Source: Pseudoalteromonas lipolytica (lineage in GTDB: Bacteria > Pseudomonadota > Gammaproteobacteria > Enterobacterales > Alteromonadaceae). Taken from it: a stretch of 64,000 nucleotides of DNA. Shown piece after piece: positions 17,374-27,480 of this stretch. The stretch is from the NCBI RefSeq assembly GCF_001306915.1, contig NZ_LJTC01000003.1:186001-250000 (forward strand). Direction: 5' to 3'. How positions within the stretch are numbered: the stretch's first letter is position 1; every line of letters begins with the position of its first letter. The position numbers were made by a program, and so were the translations under genes. Below the pieces are notes generated by a model. That model did no database searches. It saw only the letters and a list, made by a program, of their open reading frames with translations, and had not been told where the DNA came from.

Positions 17374-20300
17374 ATGAAATTTTCACACTTTTTTATCCAG
17401 CGACCCATCTTCGCAGCGATGCTGTCGCTTATATTTCTCATTGCAGGGGCAATTTCGTTATTTCAATTGCCAGTGAGTGAGTACCCTGAAGTTGTACCGC
17501 CAACGGTTGTAGTTACAGCAAATTACCCGGGTGCTAACCCAACGGTGATTGCCGAAACAGTGGCAACGCCACTTGAGCAAGAAATCAATGGTACAGAAAA
17601 CATGTTGTATATGTTTTCACAAGCAACCAGTGATGGCCGCATGACTTTAACAGTTACTTTTGCATTAGGTACTGATTTAGACCGTGCACAAGTTCAAGTG
17701 CAAAACCGTGTTAACAGTGCGCTACCACGCTTACCACAAGAAGTTCAGCGTTTAGGTGTTGTAGCCGAAAAATCATCACCTGATTTAACCATGGTGGTGC
17801 ATTTGTATTCGCCTGAAAAAACGCATGATACGACTTACTTAGCGAACTATGCTGATTTGTATATCAAAGACCAAATTGCGCGCTTAGGCGGTGTGGGTGA
17901 TGTGCAAATGTTTGGTGGTGGTCAATATTCAATGCGTGTTTGGCTTAACCCTGATGCACTCTCTGCTCGCGATTTAACAGCAATGGACGTAGTAAATGCA
18001 TTACGCGCTCAGAACCAACAGGTTGCTGCGGGTAGTTTAGGTGCGCAACCTACCTCGAAAAGTAATCAATTTCAAATTCTGATGAATGTAAAAGGGCGCT
18101 TAAGCTCACAAGAAGAATTTGAAAATGTGATCATCAAAGTAGGTGAGCAAGGTCAGCTTACACGCCTAAGTGATGTAGCACGCCTTGAATTAGGCCAAAA
18201 CACCTATGCATTAAGAGCGATGTTAGATGGTCAACCTGCACTTGCAATGCCGATTTTCCAGCGCCCAGGTTCAAATGCGATTGAGCTTTCTGATCAAGTG
18301 CGTGAAACCATGAAAGTATTATCAAAAGACTTTCCGGCAGGTGTTGAATACGACATTGTTTATGACCCAACTGTATTCGTACGCGGTTCAATTGATGCTG
18401 TTATTAAAACGCTACTAGAAGCAATTGCATTAGTTGTAATCGTTGTTGTGGTGTTCTTACAAACTTGGCGTGCATCAGTAATCCCACTGATTGCAGTACC
18501 GGTATCTTTGATTGGTACGTTTGCGGTTATGCAATGGTTGGGGGTTTCGATTAATACCTTATCGCTATTCGGTTTGGTTCTTGCCATTGGTATTGTTGTT
18601 GATGATGCCATTGTTGTGGTTGAGAACGTTGAGCGTAATATCGAGCAGGGTTTATCACCACTTGAAGCAACCCGTGTTGCAATGACAGAAGTAACAGGGC
18701 CAATTATCGCCATTGCACTTGTATTGTGTGCGGTATTTATTCCAACGGCATTTATTACGGGTTTATCTGGTCAATTTTATAAGCAATTTGCTTTAACCAT
18801 TACTATTTCGACGGTTATCTCTGCGTTTAACTCGTTAACACTATCGCCTGCGTTATCGGCGTTACTATTAAAAGGTCATGATGCAAAACCAGATCGTTTA
18901 ACTAAACTATTAAACCGTGTATTTGGTAACTGGTTATTTAAACCTTTTAACCGCTTATTTGATAAAGGCGCCAATGGCTACGAAAAGCTGGTACAAAAGC
19001 TAATTCGTATGAGTGTGATTGTATTAGTTGCTTATGTTGCACTTGTTGGTGGCACAGTAAAATTGTTTGACGCAGTACCAGGTGGTTTTATCCCACAGCA
19101 AGATAAGCAATATTTAGTGGCTGTTGCACAGTTACCCGATGCGGCAAGTTTAGACAGAACTCAAGAAGTCGTGCAAGAAATGGAAAAAATTGCATTACAA
19201 GTACCGGGTGTTGCAAACACAGTATCGTTTCCTGGTTTATCGGTGAATGGTTTTACAAATAGCCCTAATAGCGGCATTGTATTTACACCGCTTGCCCCTT
19301 TTGAGGAGCGTCAAGATCCGAGCATGTCGGCAATGGCGATTGCGGCTCAGTTAAATCAAAAGTTTGCTAGTATTGATGAAGCATTTGTTGCGGTATTCCC
19401 GCCACCGCCAATTCAAGGTTTAGGTACAACGGGCGGCTTTAAACTGCAAATTGAAGACCGTGCAAACAAAGGCTTTGAAGCACTCTTTAACAGCTTACAA
19501 GCAACCATTGCGAAAGCGCAGCAAGACCCAGCGTTAATGGGGCTTTATTCAAGCTTTAGAATTCAAGTACCGCAAATGGATATCGACATTGACCGTGAGC
19601 AAGCGCTTATCCAAGGTATTCCACTTGATGAAGTATTCAATGCCCTACAAGTGTACTTAGGTTCTGTGTATGTGAATGACTTTAACTTGTTTGGTCGTAC
19701 TTATCAGGTTAATGCGCAAGCTGATGCTGATTACCGCCAAGATCCTGAGCAAATCTTGAATCTTAAAGTACGTAACCGCATGGGTGAAATGGTGCCATTA
19801 GGCTCTGTATTAACTGTCACACCAACAACAGGCCCAGATCGTGTAATGCACTACAATGGTTACCCTACAGCTGAATTAAATGGTAGCCCAGCACCAGGTT
19901 ATAGCTCAGATCAAGCGCAACATGCGATTGAAGCAATCCTTGCCGATACATTACCAAATGGTATTGAGTTTGAGTGGACAGAAGTAACTTATCAGCAAAT
20001 ATTAGCGGGTAATACCATGGTGTATGTTTTCCCACTTGTTGTATTGCTTGTGTTTATGGTACTTGCAGCGCAATACGAGAGCTTAAGATTACCACTGGCT
20101 ATTATTCTGATTGTACCTATGACGATTTTCTCGGCACTGTTAGGTGTGTGGTTTGTCGGTGATGACAACAACATCTTTACGCAAATTGCATTAATCGTAC
20201 TGGTTGCACTGGCAAGTAAAAATGCCATCTTGATGGTAGAGTTTGCACGAGATCAGCATAAAACGGGGTTGTCTCACCTTGAAGCCATTATTAAAGCGTG

Positions 20301-20520
20301 TCGCTTACGACTTCGCCCAATTTTAATGACATCAATTGCCTTTACGGCAGGCGTTGTACCTCTTGTTTTAGCCACAGGTGCAGGTGCAGAGATGCGTCAT
20401 GCTATGGGTAACGCAGTGTTCTCAGGCATGATTGGTGTAACTGTGTTTGGCTTATTGTTCACCCCGGTGTTTTATATGTTAGTCACTAAAAAATCGCAGA
20501 AGGAGCAACACGATGCATAA
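17374..20520 (+). CDS. RND efflux pump, HAE1 (AcrB/MexB) class
   Basis: 1048 aa, full length for the class. It opens with the family N-terminus FFIQRPIFAAMLSLIFLIAG. The proton-relay aspartates of TM4 are present as GIVVDDAIVVVENVERN, and the TM10 lysine as ALASKNAILMVEF. Two large periplasmic loops follow TM1 and TM7. Such pumps expel drugs, dyes, solvents or aromatic acids. The neighbouring quinone reductase and LysR regulator might mean quinone or phenolic stress, but the substrate is not encoded. The last 8 bp overlap the outer-membrane factor gene. Confidence 0.93.
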   Translation: MKFSHFFIQRPIFAAMLSLIFLIAGAISLFQLPVSEYPEVVPPTVVVTANYPGANPTVIAETVATPLEQEINGTENMLYMFSQATSDGRMTLTVTFALGTDLDRAQVQVQNRVNSALPRLPQEVQRLGVVAEKSSPDLTMVVHLYSPEKTHDTTYLANYADLYIKDQIARLGGVGDVQMFGGGQYSMRVWLNPDALSARDLTAMDVVNALRAQNQQVAAGSLGAQPTSKSNQFQILMNVKGRLSSQEEFENVIIKVGEQGQLTRLSDVARLELGQNTYALRAMLDGQPALAMPIFQRPGSNAIELSDQVRETMKVLSKDFPAGVEYDIVYDPTVFVRGSIDAVIKTLLEAIALVVIVVVVFLQTWRASVIPLIAVPVSLIGTFAVMQWLGVSINTLSLFGLVLAIGIVVDDAIVVVENVERNIEQGLSPLEATRVAMTEVTGPIIAIALVLCAVFIPTAFITGLSGQFYKQFALTITISTVISAFNSLTLSPALSALLLKGHDAKPDRLTKLLNRVFGNWLFKPFNRLFDKGANGYEKLVQKLIRMSVIVLVAYVALVGGTVKLFDAVPGGFIPQQDKQYLVAVAQLPDAASLDRTQEVVQEMEKIALQVPGVANTVSFPGLSVNGFTNSPNSGIVFTPLAPFEERQDPSMSAMAIAAQLNQKFASIDEAFVAVFPPPPIQGLGTTGGFKLQIEDRANKGFEALFNSLQATIAKAQQDPALMGLYSSFRIQVPQMDIDIDREQALIQGIPLDEVFNALQVYLGSVYVNDFNLFGRTYQVNAQADADYRQDPEQILNLKVRNRMGEMVPLGSVLTVTPTTGPDRVMHYNGYPTAELNGSPAPGYSSDQAQHAIEAILADTLPNGIEFEWTEVTYQQILAGNTMVYVFPLVVLLVFMVLAAQYESLRLPLAIILIVPMTIFSALLGVWFVGDDNNIFTQIALIVLVALASKNAILMVEFARDQHKTGLSHLEAIIKACRLRLRPILMTSIAFTAGVVPLVLATGAGAEMRHAMGNAVFSGMIGVTVFGLLFTPVFYMLVTKKSQKEQHDA

Positions 20521-21919
20521 GCCTCTTCATGGAATCTTTAAACACGGCAAACTAGTCAGTGCGATGCTGTTAGCCGGAGCACTAGCAGGCTGCGCACAAA
20601 GCGTTGATATGCAAGAGCAGCAAGTGAGCCTGACACAATTTGTTAGCGATACACAAATTGGTGAACAAAACGAAGGTGCGAGCGAAAATAACTGGTGGCG
20701 TCGTTTAGATTCAGCGCAGTTAAACAATTTAGTGACTGATGCATTAGCAATGAATCACGACCTAAAAACCAGTCAACTTCAGCTTGATGCAGCCATTGCC
20801 CGTTTAGGTGCAGCCCGCGCGGATTATTATCCGCAGGGCAGCCTAAGTGTGGGCGCAGAGCGCAGCAGCTTAGATGGCGCAATTACGCGCCAATCAAACG
20901 CAGGTGTGAACGTAAATTGGCAGCTTGATTTGTTTGGTCGTATTACAGCGTTAGTCGATGCTGCTAATGCAGGTGCACTAAACCAAGCCGAGCAGTTAAG
21001 AGCATTACAGGTTGAAGTGGTTTCTGCCGTGGTGCAAGGCTATGTCAGCTATCAAGGTAATGTACAAAAGCAAGCGATTATTGAAATGCAAATCGAGGCG
21101 CTCGAGCAAAGTATTGATGTGTTAAAAGCGCGAGTAGAGGAGGGGGTTGCGAATGAACTTGATCTTAACCGCACTCTAGCGCAGTTAAAGCAGCAACAAG
21201 CGCTTATTCCTGAGCTTAGTTACTTGCAATATCGCGACCTCGCAACCCTTGCGGTTCTAACAGGGCGACTTGCAAGTGACATAACTTTGATAGAAGAGCC
21301 TGAGTTACTCAGTCACGAATTTAGTGTGTCGTTTAATAAAGCCAGTGAAGCAATGGCACTGAGACCAGATATCACCAGTGCTTTATATCAGTTTAGTCAG
21401 GCTTATTCGCTAAGTGTTGCCGCCTCAAAAGCACTTCTGCCAGATATTAGTTTGGCCGGGTTTGCAGGTGTGGTGAGCTTAACCAGCAATGGCTTAGAAG
21501 ATACTGTGCAACAATGGCAAGTCACACCAAAAGTTGAATGGTCATTACTCAGCTATCCTGCATTATTAGCTCAGCGTGATGCACAGCAATTTTTAAGTGA
21601 AGCTGCTTACAGTGACTATCAAAGTAAAGTATTAAAAGCCATTAGCGATAGTGAACTTACTTTACAAAGGCTAGTCAAACAGCAGCAACAGTTAAGTTAT
21701 GCTGATCAGCGTTTTAATTATGCCAATAAAGCATTTGGTCAAGCTCAAGCAATGTATCAAGAAGGACAAATTCCTTACTTAGAGTTGTTAGATGCGAGAC
21801 AGGATGTTTTAATAGCGCAAGAGAACGCTGTTGATTCAACAATTGCTTCATTACAGGCCAAAGTAAGTGCTTATCAAGCATTTAATGGTCGTTGGAGCTT
21901 TGAACTAAACAACCTTTAA
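20513..21919 (+). CDS. RND outer-membrane efflux lipoprotein (NodT/OprM type)
   Basis: 468 aa. A lipobox near residue 27 (LAGALAGC) follows a basic N-terminus. NNWWRRLDSAQLNNLVTDALAMNHDLKTSQLQLDAA is the typical start of an outer-membrane factor, and the internal duplication of two coiled-coil repeats (around residues 50-250 and 270-460) is visible. It starts inside the pump gene with an 8-bp overlap, so the three genes form a complete tripartite system. Confidence 0.9.
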   Translation: MHKPLHGIFKHGKLVSAMLLAGALAGCAQSVDMQEQQVSLTQFVSDTQIGEQNEGASENNWWRRLDSAQLNNLVTDALAMNHDLKTSQLQLDAAIARLGAARADYYPQGSLSVGAERSSLDGAITRQSNAGVNVNWQLDLFGRITALVDAANAGALNQAEQLRALQVEVVSAVVQGYVSYQGNVQKQAIIEMQIEALEQSIDVLKARVEEGVANELDLNRTLAQLKQQQALIPELSYLQYRDLATLAVLTGRLASDITLIEEPELLSHEFSVSFNKASEAMALRPDITSALYQFSQAYSLSVAASKALLPDISLAGFAGVVSLTSNGLEDTVQQWQVTPKVEWSLLSYPALLAQRDAQQFLSEAAYSDYQSKVLKAISDSELTLQRLVKQQQQLSYADQRFNYANKAFGQAQAMYQEGQIPYLELLDARQDVLIAQENAVDSTIASLQAKVSAYQAFNGRWSFELNNL

Positions 21920-21932
21920 CCCAGAGTATTCA

Positions 21933-22955
21933 ATGTCACATATTCAACAAACTACAGAACTTCCGTCAACAATGCGCGCGCTTGCACTGCTTGAGCCGAA
22001 TGACGCCATCGCGTTATCTGAGCTTTCTGTGCCAGTACCGAGCCCTGAAGGCAATGAGCTTTTGGTTAAAGTTGAATATGTGGGCTTAAATCATGGTGAT
22101 GCCAACTTTGCAAAACAAGGTTTTTGTAAATGGCATTACCCTCATGTACTAGGTCATGATGCTGTTGGCGTGGTTGTTCAGGCAAGTAAAGGTGTATTCC
22201 CAGGTGTTGGCGCACGTGTTGTATGGCACGCCAGCCTTGGCGACCAAGGTGTGTTATCTGAATACACAACGGTACCAAACTATGCGGTTTCGGTTGTGCC
22301 AGATAACGTATCACCGGCAGATGCTGCAACCTTACCTTGTTCAGGTATGACGGCATTAATTGCCCTTGATAAATTGCAGCTAAGCGAAGGGGATTCACTG
22401 TTTATTGATGCAGGTGCGGGCGGCGTTGGTCAATTCGCTATTCAATTTGCTAAGCAACGTGGTGCCACCGTGTTTACCACTGCCAGTAAACACAATCATA
22501 AGTTACTTAAGCAATTAGGTGCTGATGTGGTGTTTGATTACAAAGACCCAAAACTTGAAGATAAAATTCGCCGTGAATTAGGTCCGCAAGGCTTTGATGC
22601 GGTGCTTGATTGTATTGGTGGCGATACTACCATTCGTAACGTTGAGCTAATGCGCTTTTGTGGCCGAATTGCCTGTTTAAATGAGTTACCTAAGTTTGAA
22701 CAAGAACTTATGTTTAGGCGCGCACCCAATATCGGCATTGTATCGTTAGGCGGAGCGTGGCTTGCAAATAGCTTATGTGCGCAGCAAAAGCTGAGCTTTA
22801 TGGGTAACTTATTACTCGATAATGCAACCCGTGGCGAGATCAAATTACCGCAAATTCATGCTGTTGATTTTACCGCCGAGGCTGTTTCAGCTGCATTAAA
22901 TAAACAACTTGCTGGTGGCTTTACCGGTAAACAAGTTGTGCAGGTAAGCGGTTAA
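21933..22955 (+). CDS. Zinc-independent quinone oxidoreductase-like MDR protein
   Basis: 340 aa, 13 bp after the efflux operon. The GroES-like N-half (GLNHGDANFAKQGF) leads into a Rossmann fold with DAGAGGVGQFAIQFAKQRGATVFTT, the AxxGxxG-type NADPH motif of the QOR group. The structural-zinc cysteine cluster of alcohol dehydrogenases is absent. The likely reaction is NADPH-dependent reduction of a quinone or enone. Its place in the pump operon suggests a joint answer to a reactive carbonyl or quinone compound (inference). Confidence 0.78.
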   Translation: MSHIQQTTELPSTMRALALLEPNDAIALSELSVPVPSPEGNELLVKVEYVGLNHGDANFAKQGFCKWHYPHVLGHDAVGVVVQASKGVFPGVGARVVWHASLGDQGVLSEYTTVPNYAVSVVPDNVSPADAATLPCSGMTALIALDKLQLSEGDSLFIDAGAGGVGQFAIQFAKQRGATVFTTASKHNHKLLKQLGADVVFDYKDPKLEDKIRRELGPQGFDAVLDCIGGDTTIRNVELMRFCGRIACLNELPKFEQELMFRRAPNIGIVSLGGAWLANSLCAQQKLSFMGNLLLDNATRGEIKLPQIHAVDFTAEAVSAALNKQLAGGFTGKQVVQVSG

Positions 22956-22957
22956 TC

Positions 22958-23356
22958 TTGCAAACCCACTGCCCAGTCATCTTGTTTGATGGTCAGTGCA
23001 ATCTGTGCCATTTTTGTGTTCAGTTTATTGTTCGCTTTGATAAGCAAATCACCTTTAAGTTATGCCCCATGCAAAGCGATAAAGGTGAACGTTTACTAAA
23101 GGCGCATCAAGTTGACGATCCACTCTCTTCAATGTTAGTGATTGATAATAACCAGTTATATAAACAAAGTGATGCTGTGTTATTTATCGCAACTCAACTA
23201 GGTTTTCCTTTCTCTTCGGCTAAGGTGTTCAAGCTGCTGCCAAAAGGCTTTCGCGATCGTATCTATGATTGGCTTGGTCGTAATCGGTATCGGTTTTTTG
23301 GCAAGCAAACACAGTGTAAGTTACTGACCGAAAGACAAAAGCAGCATTTTTTATAA
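22958..23356 (+). CDS. DCC-family thiol-disulfide oxidoreductase-like protein (DUF393)
   Basis: 132 aa, beginning 2 bp after the preceding stop at a TTG. ILFDGQCNLCHFCVQFIVRFD carries the DGxCxLC motif that names the DCC family, and FRDRIYDWLGRNRYRFFGK is the usual C-terminal block. Family members are thought to act as small thiol redox proteins, but no substrate is established. Tight spacing suggests co-transcription with the oxidoreductase. Confidence 0.82.
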   Translation: MQTHCPVILFDGQCNLCHFCVQFIVRFDKQITFKLCPMQSDKGERLLKAHQVDDPLSSMLVIDNNQLYKQSDAVLFIATQLGFPFSSAKVFKLLPKGFRDRIYDWLGRNRYRFFGKQTQCKLLTERQKQHFL

Positions 23357-23414
23357 ACATTTAGAGTAAAGCTTGCTATTCTCGTTATTGGGAACAAGTA
23401 ACAATAATAAGAAT

Positions 23415-24044
23415 ATGAACATTCTCTTTCTAACCCTAAGCTCGGTTTACATTGCTTTACTGCTCTTTATACCATCATTAACTCAGCCTATTATGGCGCT
23501 ATTTAAAACACTACCAATCGGCCTGTTGATTGTGATGGTGTTAAAAGGGCGTAGTCAGTTACAAAATCGCACTTTTATTACTTTATTATTCGCTCTTAGT
23601 TTTTCAGCACTAGGTGATGTGTTGCTAGCCCTTGATACGGGGCAACTGTTTATAGGCGGTTTAGCGGCATTTTTTGTTAGCCACGCTTTTTATATCATTA
23701 CCATGTTGCCAATTAAAAACTGGCGATTAGACGTTTTACTTCTTTATCTATTTTTGGCCATCATCGTTTTTTGCTTATTCTACCCAAACTTGAATGACAT
23801 GCTCATTCCGGTAATTTTCTATATGTTGGTACTTACCATAATGGCAAGCCTTACTTGGATGACGGATAAATCGAACGGCTTTTTAGTGTTAGGTGGAGCA
23901 GTGTTTGTTATATCAGACTCTATTCTTGGCCTTAACCGTTTTTATTTAGAAATAGCGCATGCAGATATCGCAATAATGATAACGTATTACATTGCGCAAT
24001 TTTTCTTAATTAATGGTTTTATAAATCATCATTCAAATAAATAA
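23415..24044 (+). CDS. YhhN-family membrane protein
   Basis: 209 aa from the ATG at 23415. The frame is open from 23373, but the upstream stretch (SNNNKN) is low in complexity and starts only at TTG. About eight hydrophobic segments with LGDVLLALDTG and VFVISDSILGLNRF match YhhN/TMEM86, whose animal member is a lysoplasmalogenase. The two acidic residues in those motifs are the conserved ones. The bacterial substrate is not known. Confidence 0.78.
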   Translation: MNILFLTLSSVYIALLLFIPSLTQPIMALFKTLPIGLLIVMVLKGRSQLQNRTFITLLFALSFSALGDVLLALDTGQLFIGGLAAFFVSHAFYIITMLPIKNWRLDVLLLYLFLAIIVFCLFYPNLNDMLIPVIFYMLVLTIMASLTWMTDKSNGFLVLGGAVFVISDSILGLNRFYLEIAHADIAIMITYYIAQFFLINGFINHHSNK

Positions 24045-24382
24045 CGGCAGGATTTAACTAGCTATATAGCAAGGTGCTTGATGACAAAATGAGCAAAATC
24101 CATCTTTTTGTATTATTGCTATTAGAGGTTTTTAGTAAGCTTCGCTTGTTAAATTGTTGTGTTTAAATGAAAAAAGTTGTTTGTGATTGTTGCATTGTGG
24201 TTCTTTTGTATTAAACTTTCCCACCTAGAGCGCACTGACAAGATGTTAGCGTGCTTATGTTTTGGATATATAGCCCATTGTTATATTTCCTAGCATTTCT
24301 AGTTAATAAACCATGGAAAGGCTTATATCTCCAAAGTGTTCTTTTATTCGTAATAACGATTAAATTATTTAAGGATTAAATA
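24045..24382. other. Intergenic region before the protease gene
   Basis: 338 bp, very AT-rich, with no gene or clear hairpin. It must carry the promoter of the subtilisin-VWA lipoprotein; I could not fix a -35/-10 pair. Confidence 0.4.
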
Positions 24383-27300
24383 ATGAAACACCCTCGCAAT
24401 ATTGCGCTTACCTTAATTGCTACTTCATTGTTAGCAGCATGTGGTAGCGATAATGACAGTAATGATAAAAAACAAAATATTGCACCTGTTATAAGCGCAG
24501 AGAGTCAAGTTAGCTTCGATGAACTTACAACTTTAACTCTTGAACCTGAAGTAACGGACTCCGATGGCACTATCAGTAGTTATCAATGGGCACAACTCTC
24601 AGGCCCAGAAATAGATTTATCTAATACGACTGACGCTACTTTTTCAATTACCGCCCCCGAGGTTGATGAAGATACGACTGTTGAAATTGAATTAACAGCA
24701 GCAGATAACCAAGGTGCTTTGGCTAAACACACAACAACATTGACTATTAAAAATGTATTAATTGCTCCTGTAATTGATGCTAAAGATCCCCAAGAAATTA
24801 ATGAAAATACATCGGCGACCTTAAACCTTGAGGCATCTGATCCAAATGGTGAAGTTATCTCTTATACATGGTCGCAAGTAAGTGGCGTTGAGGTAGAAAT
24901 AGCTGATAATTCAAACACTAACCTTGAGTTCACAGCCCCAGATGTAGACTTTGATGAAGAGCTTCAATTTGAGCTTCTTGTTACTGATAACGATGGTCAA
25001 ACATTTACTCAGACGCTTGATGTAATTGTTGTCAATGTACCTACAGATGCGCTTGGTTCACCTAAAGGCTTAGAAACCATTGAGGTTAACGGAAGAAGCG
25101 TTGAAGCAGCTCAAAATGAACTGTTAGTGCATTTAAAAGAAGATATTACCCTTGAAGAGCAGCAGGCAGTACTCGATAAAATTGATTCATTGGGTGGTTC
25201 ACTAAACAGCTACGACAAAAAATTAAAATTAATGCAAGTAAGGGTTAGAGATACAGCTGAAGAGTCTGTGTTGATTAATGATCTAGCAAACCTTGAAGGG
25301 GTACGTCACTCTGGATTAAATGAAATTGTAGCGCCAGATAGCCTACGAGAAAATCCGATCAAATTTAAAAAGCCAAAATCGAATAAATCGATGCAGCTGG
25401 CAATGGCTAAGAAGGTTGCAAGTGTTGAAGATGAATCGACTTACACAGGTGATTATTGGCACAGTATCATTTCTGCAGATAAAGCATGGCAAGCTATTGA
25501 AGAAGACAGTTTAGAATCAGTAAAAGTGGGAATTGTAGATACAGGTATCTCAGATTCACAAACTAGTTTAGATGAGTCACGACTATCTCGATTACAGATA
25601 TTAGCAGACGGAGGTTATGTAACCACAGATACTGACGATACTGATTCAGAGCATGGCTTGTGGGTTACTAGCTTTGTTGCAGCGTACAATATGGCAGAAG
25701 GTAAAAGTTATTCGGGGGTTAACCCGTATGCAAATGTTATTCATGCCGATGTGTATTTTAGACGTTGTGATGGAATTTTAAGTGCGGCTGATTGCCCATT
25801 TGGCATTGGCGAGAAAACATTTGTAACTGACTTAATTGCTGGTGCTAAAGCAACAATAGATAATGGCGCAAGTATTGTTAACTTATCTTGGGGTGATACA
25901 AGTAAGTGCTCAGATCCAACTGAAGTAAGGTTACAAAGCCGTCGTAGCTGGCGATTAAATCAAACCAACCTTGTTGAATATGCAAAATCAAAAGATGCGT
26001 TACTTGTGTATTCTGCAGGTAACAACTGCGAAAAAGCTGATCACCAGCTATTACTATCTGAAGATGATATTGGCGCTGATGCGTGGAAAACAAACGCGCT
26101 AATTGTTGCTGCGACTGATAGTAGCAATATGGATGCTACTTTTTCACGTATGGGAGAAGTGGTAAATATAGCTGCGCCCGGTGTCGATTTAGGTTGGGGT
26201 AATGGCGAAGTTGGAAGCGGGACATCATATGCTGCGCCTTTAGTCACAGGTTCTGCTGGTTTGATCAAAGGTATCAACTCATCGTTAAAAGCCGCTGAAG
26301 TTCGTGATATTTTACTTTCAACTGCAAGTAATACAGTTGTTTTATCTGATGAGTCTAAAGATGTAGGCACTACATCACCTACAAAATTACTAAACCTTAA
26401 TTCGGCAGTTAAAACAGCACAATTAACAGTGGACTCTGATCTTGAGGTTATGGCAGCTACTTCATTGAGCAAAGGCACTGAAATTAATAAAACCATCGAG
26501 TTTTCTTTACCAGAAACAACAGTAAATGCATTAGATATTATGTTTTTAATTGATGTTAGCGGTAGCTATGACGATGACATTAGTAATTTAAAGACACAAG
26601 CTGATGCAATCCTTGATAACTTAACTGGTCGGGGTATTAACGTAGCCTTTGGTGTATCGGCATTTTCTGATTTTCCAATTGATGGGTATGGTAGTGCAGG
26701 AAGTGGTGATGAAGCGTTTTATTTACTTCAAGAAGTTACCACTAATGTTGATGATGTGAAGTCAGGTATTACTAGTTTAGAGACCTTTTATGGCGGTGAT
26801 TATCAAGAGTCACAACTTGAAGGCCTTTATCAAGTAGCAACAGGCGCAGGACGCGATATCAACGACGACGGTCAATACACAGACGCGGGTGAAATATCGC
26901 CTTCTAGTATAGGTTGGCGTGAAGGGGCATTAAAGGTTGTGCTACTTGCGACCGATGCCGCTTTCCATGATTCTGATCTCGAAACTGACTATCCAGGTGC
27001 AGGTTTCACACAAGTTATTAGTGAGCTGCAAGATAAAGGCATCACGGTGTTTGGACTTCAAAGTGGTAGTAACAGTGATACAACAGAAGATATCAACCGT
27101 GTTGTAAGCGCAACGGGCGGTGTATCATTTATGCTATCAACAGACAGTAATGAAATCGCAGATAGAATCTCTGAAGCATTAGATGAAGCGCTGAAAGAGA
27201 TTGATATTTCGATTGAACATATCTCTGGAGAAGAGTGGGTAGCTAATATCACACCAGAAGTCATCCAGGCGGCTAAACCAGGTGACACAGTAACTTTTGA

Positions 27301-27433
27301 TGTAACATTGCAAGGCGTTAAAAGTGCATCAATAGAACCACTAAACTATGAAGTTATTTTATGGGTTAGAGGTGATGAAAGTGCTGTTCTAAGAAGGGTT
27401 GTTCTACCAATTACAGTTCCTGTAGCAGAGTAA
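24383..27433 (+). CDS. Surface lipoprotein: Ig/PKD-like repeats, subtilisin (S8) domain and VWA domain
   Basis: 1016 aa. A lipobox (SLLAAC, Cys near 20) leads into a DN-rich spacer. Two PKD/cadherin-like repeats of about 90 aa follow (residues 33-215), then an I9-like propeptide (about 230-315). The S8 protease has catalytic D386 (VGIVDTGIS), H424 (SEHGLWV), oxyanion N in SAGNN and S615 (SGTSYAAP). A VWA domain follows, with MIDAS DVSGS at D724. The histidine motif departs from the usual HGTHVAG. A subtilisin and a metal-ion adhesion domain in one lipoprotein suggests a tethered protease that grips its substrate. It ends in a strong terminator. Confidence 0.85.
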   Translation: MKHPRNIALTLIATSLLAACGSDNDSNDKKQNIAPVISAESQVSFDELTTLTLEPEVTDSDGTISSYQWAQLSGPEIDLSNTTDATFSITAPEVDEDTTVEIELTAADNQGALAKHTTTLTIKNVLIAPVIDAKDPQEINENTSATLNLEASDPNGEVISYTWSQVSGVEVEIADNSNTNLEFTAPDVDFDEELQFELLVTDNDGQTFTQTLDVIVVNVPTDALGSPKGLETIEVNGRSVEAAQNELLVHLKEDITLEEQQAVLDKIDSLGGSLNSYDKKLKLMQVRVRDTAEESVLINDLANLEGVRHSGLNEIVAPDSLRENPIKFKKPKSNKSMQLAMAKKVASVEDESTYTGDYWHSIISADKAWQAIEEDSLESVKVGIVDTGISDSQTSLDESRLSRLQILADGGYVTTDTDDTDSEHGLWVTSFVAAYNMAEGKSYSGVNPYANVIHADVYFRRCDGILSAADCPFGIGEKTFVTDLIAGAKATIDNGASIVNLSWGDTSKCSDPTEVRLQSRRSWRLNQTNLVEYAKSKDALLVYSAGNNCEKADHQLLLSEDDIGADAWKTNALIVAATDSSNMDATFSRMGEVVNIAAPGVDLGWGNGEVGSGTSYAAPLVTGSAGLIKGINSSLKAAEVRDILLSTASNTVVLSDESKDVGTTSPTKLLNLNSAVKTAQLTVDSDLEVMAATSLSKGTEINKTIEFSLPETTVNALDIMFLIDVSGSYDDDISNLKTQADAILDNLTGRGINVAFGVSAFSDFPIDGYGSAGSGDEAFYLLQEVTTNVDDVKSGITSLETFYGGDYQESQLEGLYQVATGAGRDINDDGQYTDAGEISPSSIGWREGALKVVLLATDAAFHDSDLETDYPGAGFTQVISELQDKGITVFGLQSGSNSDTTEDINRVVSATGGVSFMLSTDSNEIADRISEALDEALKEIDISIEHISGEEWVANITPEVIQAAKPGDTVTFDVTLQGVKSASIEPLNYEVILWVRGDESAVLRRVVLPITVPVAE

Positions 27434-27439
27434 AGTAAT

Positions 27440-27470
27440 AGCGGGTATTTTTAATAAATACCCGCTTTTT
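27440..27470 (+). terminator. Rho-independent terminator after protease gene
   Basis: A perfect 11-bp stem with a 5-nt loop (27440-27450 with 27456-27466) followed by TTTT. It lies between the protease stop and the small lipoprotein gene 10 bp further on. Confidence 0.9.
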
Positions 27471-27480
27471 AGGGGCAATA

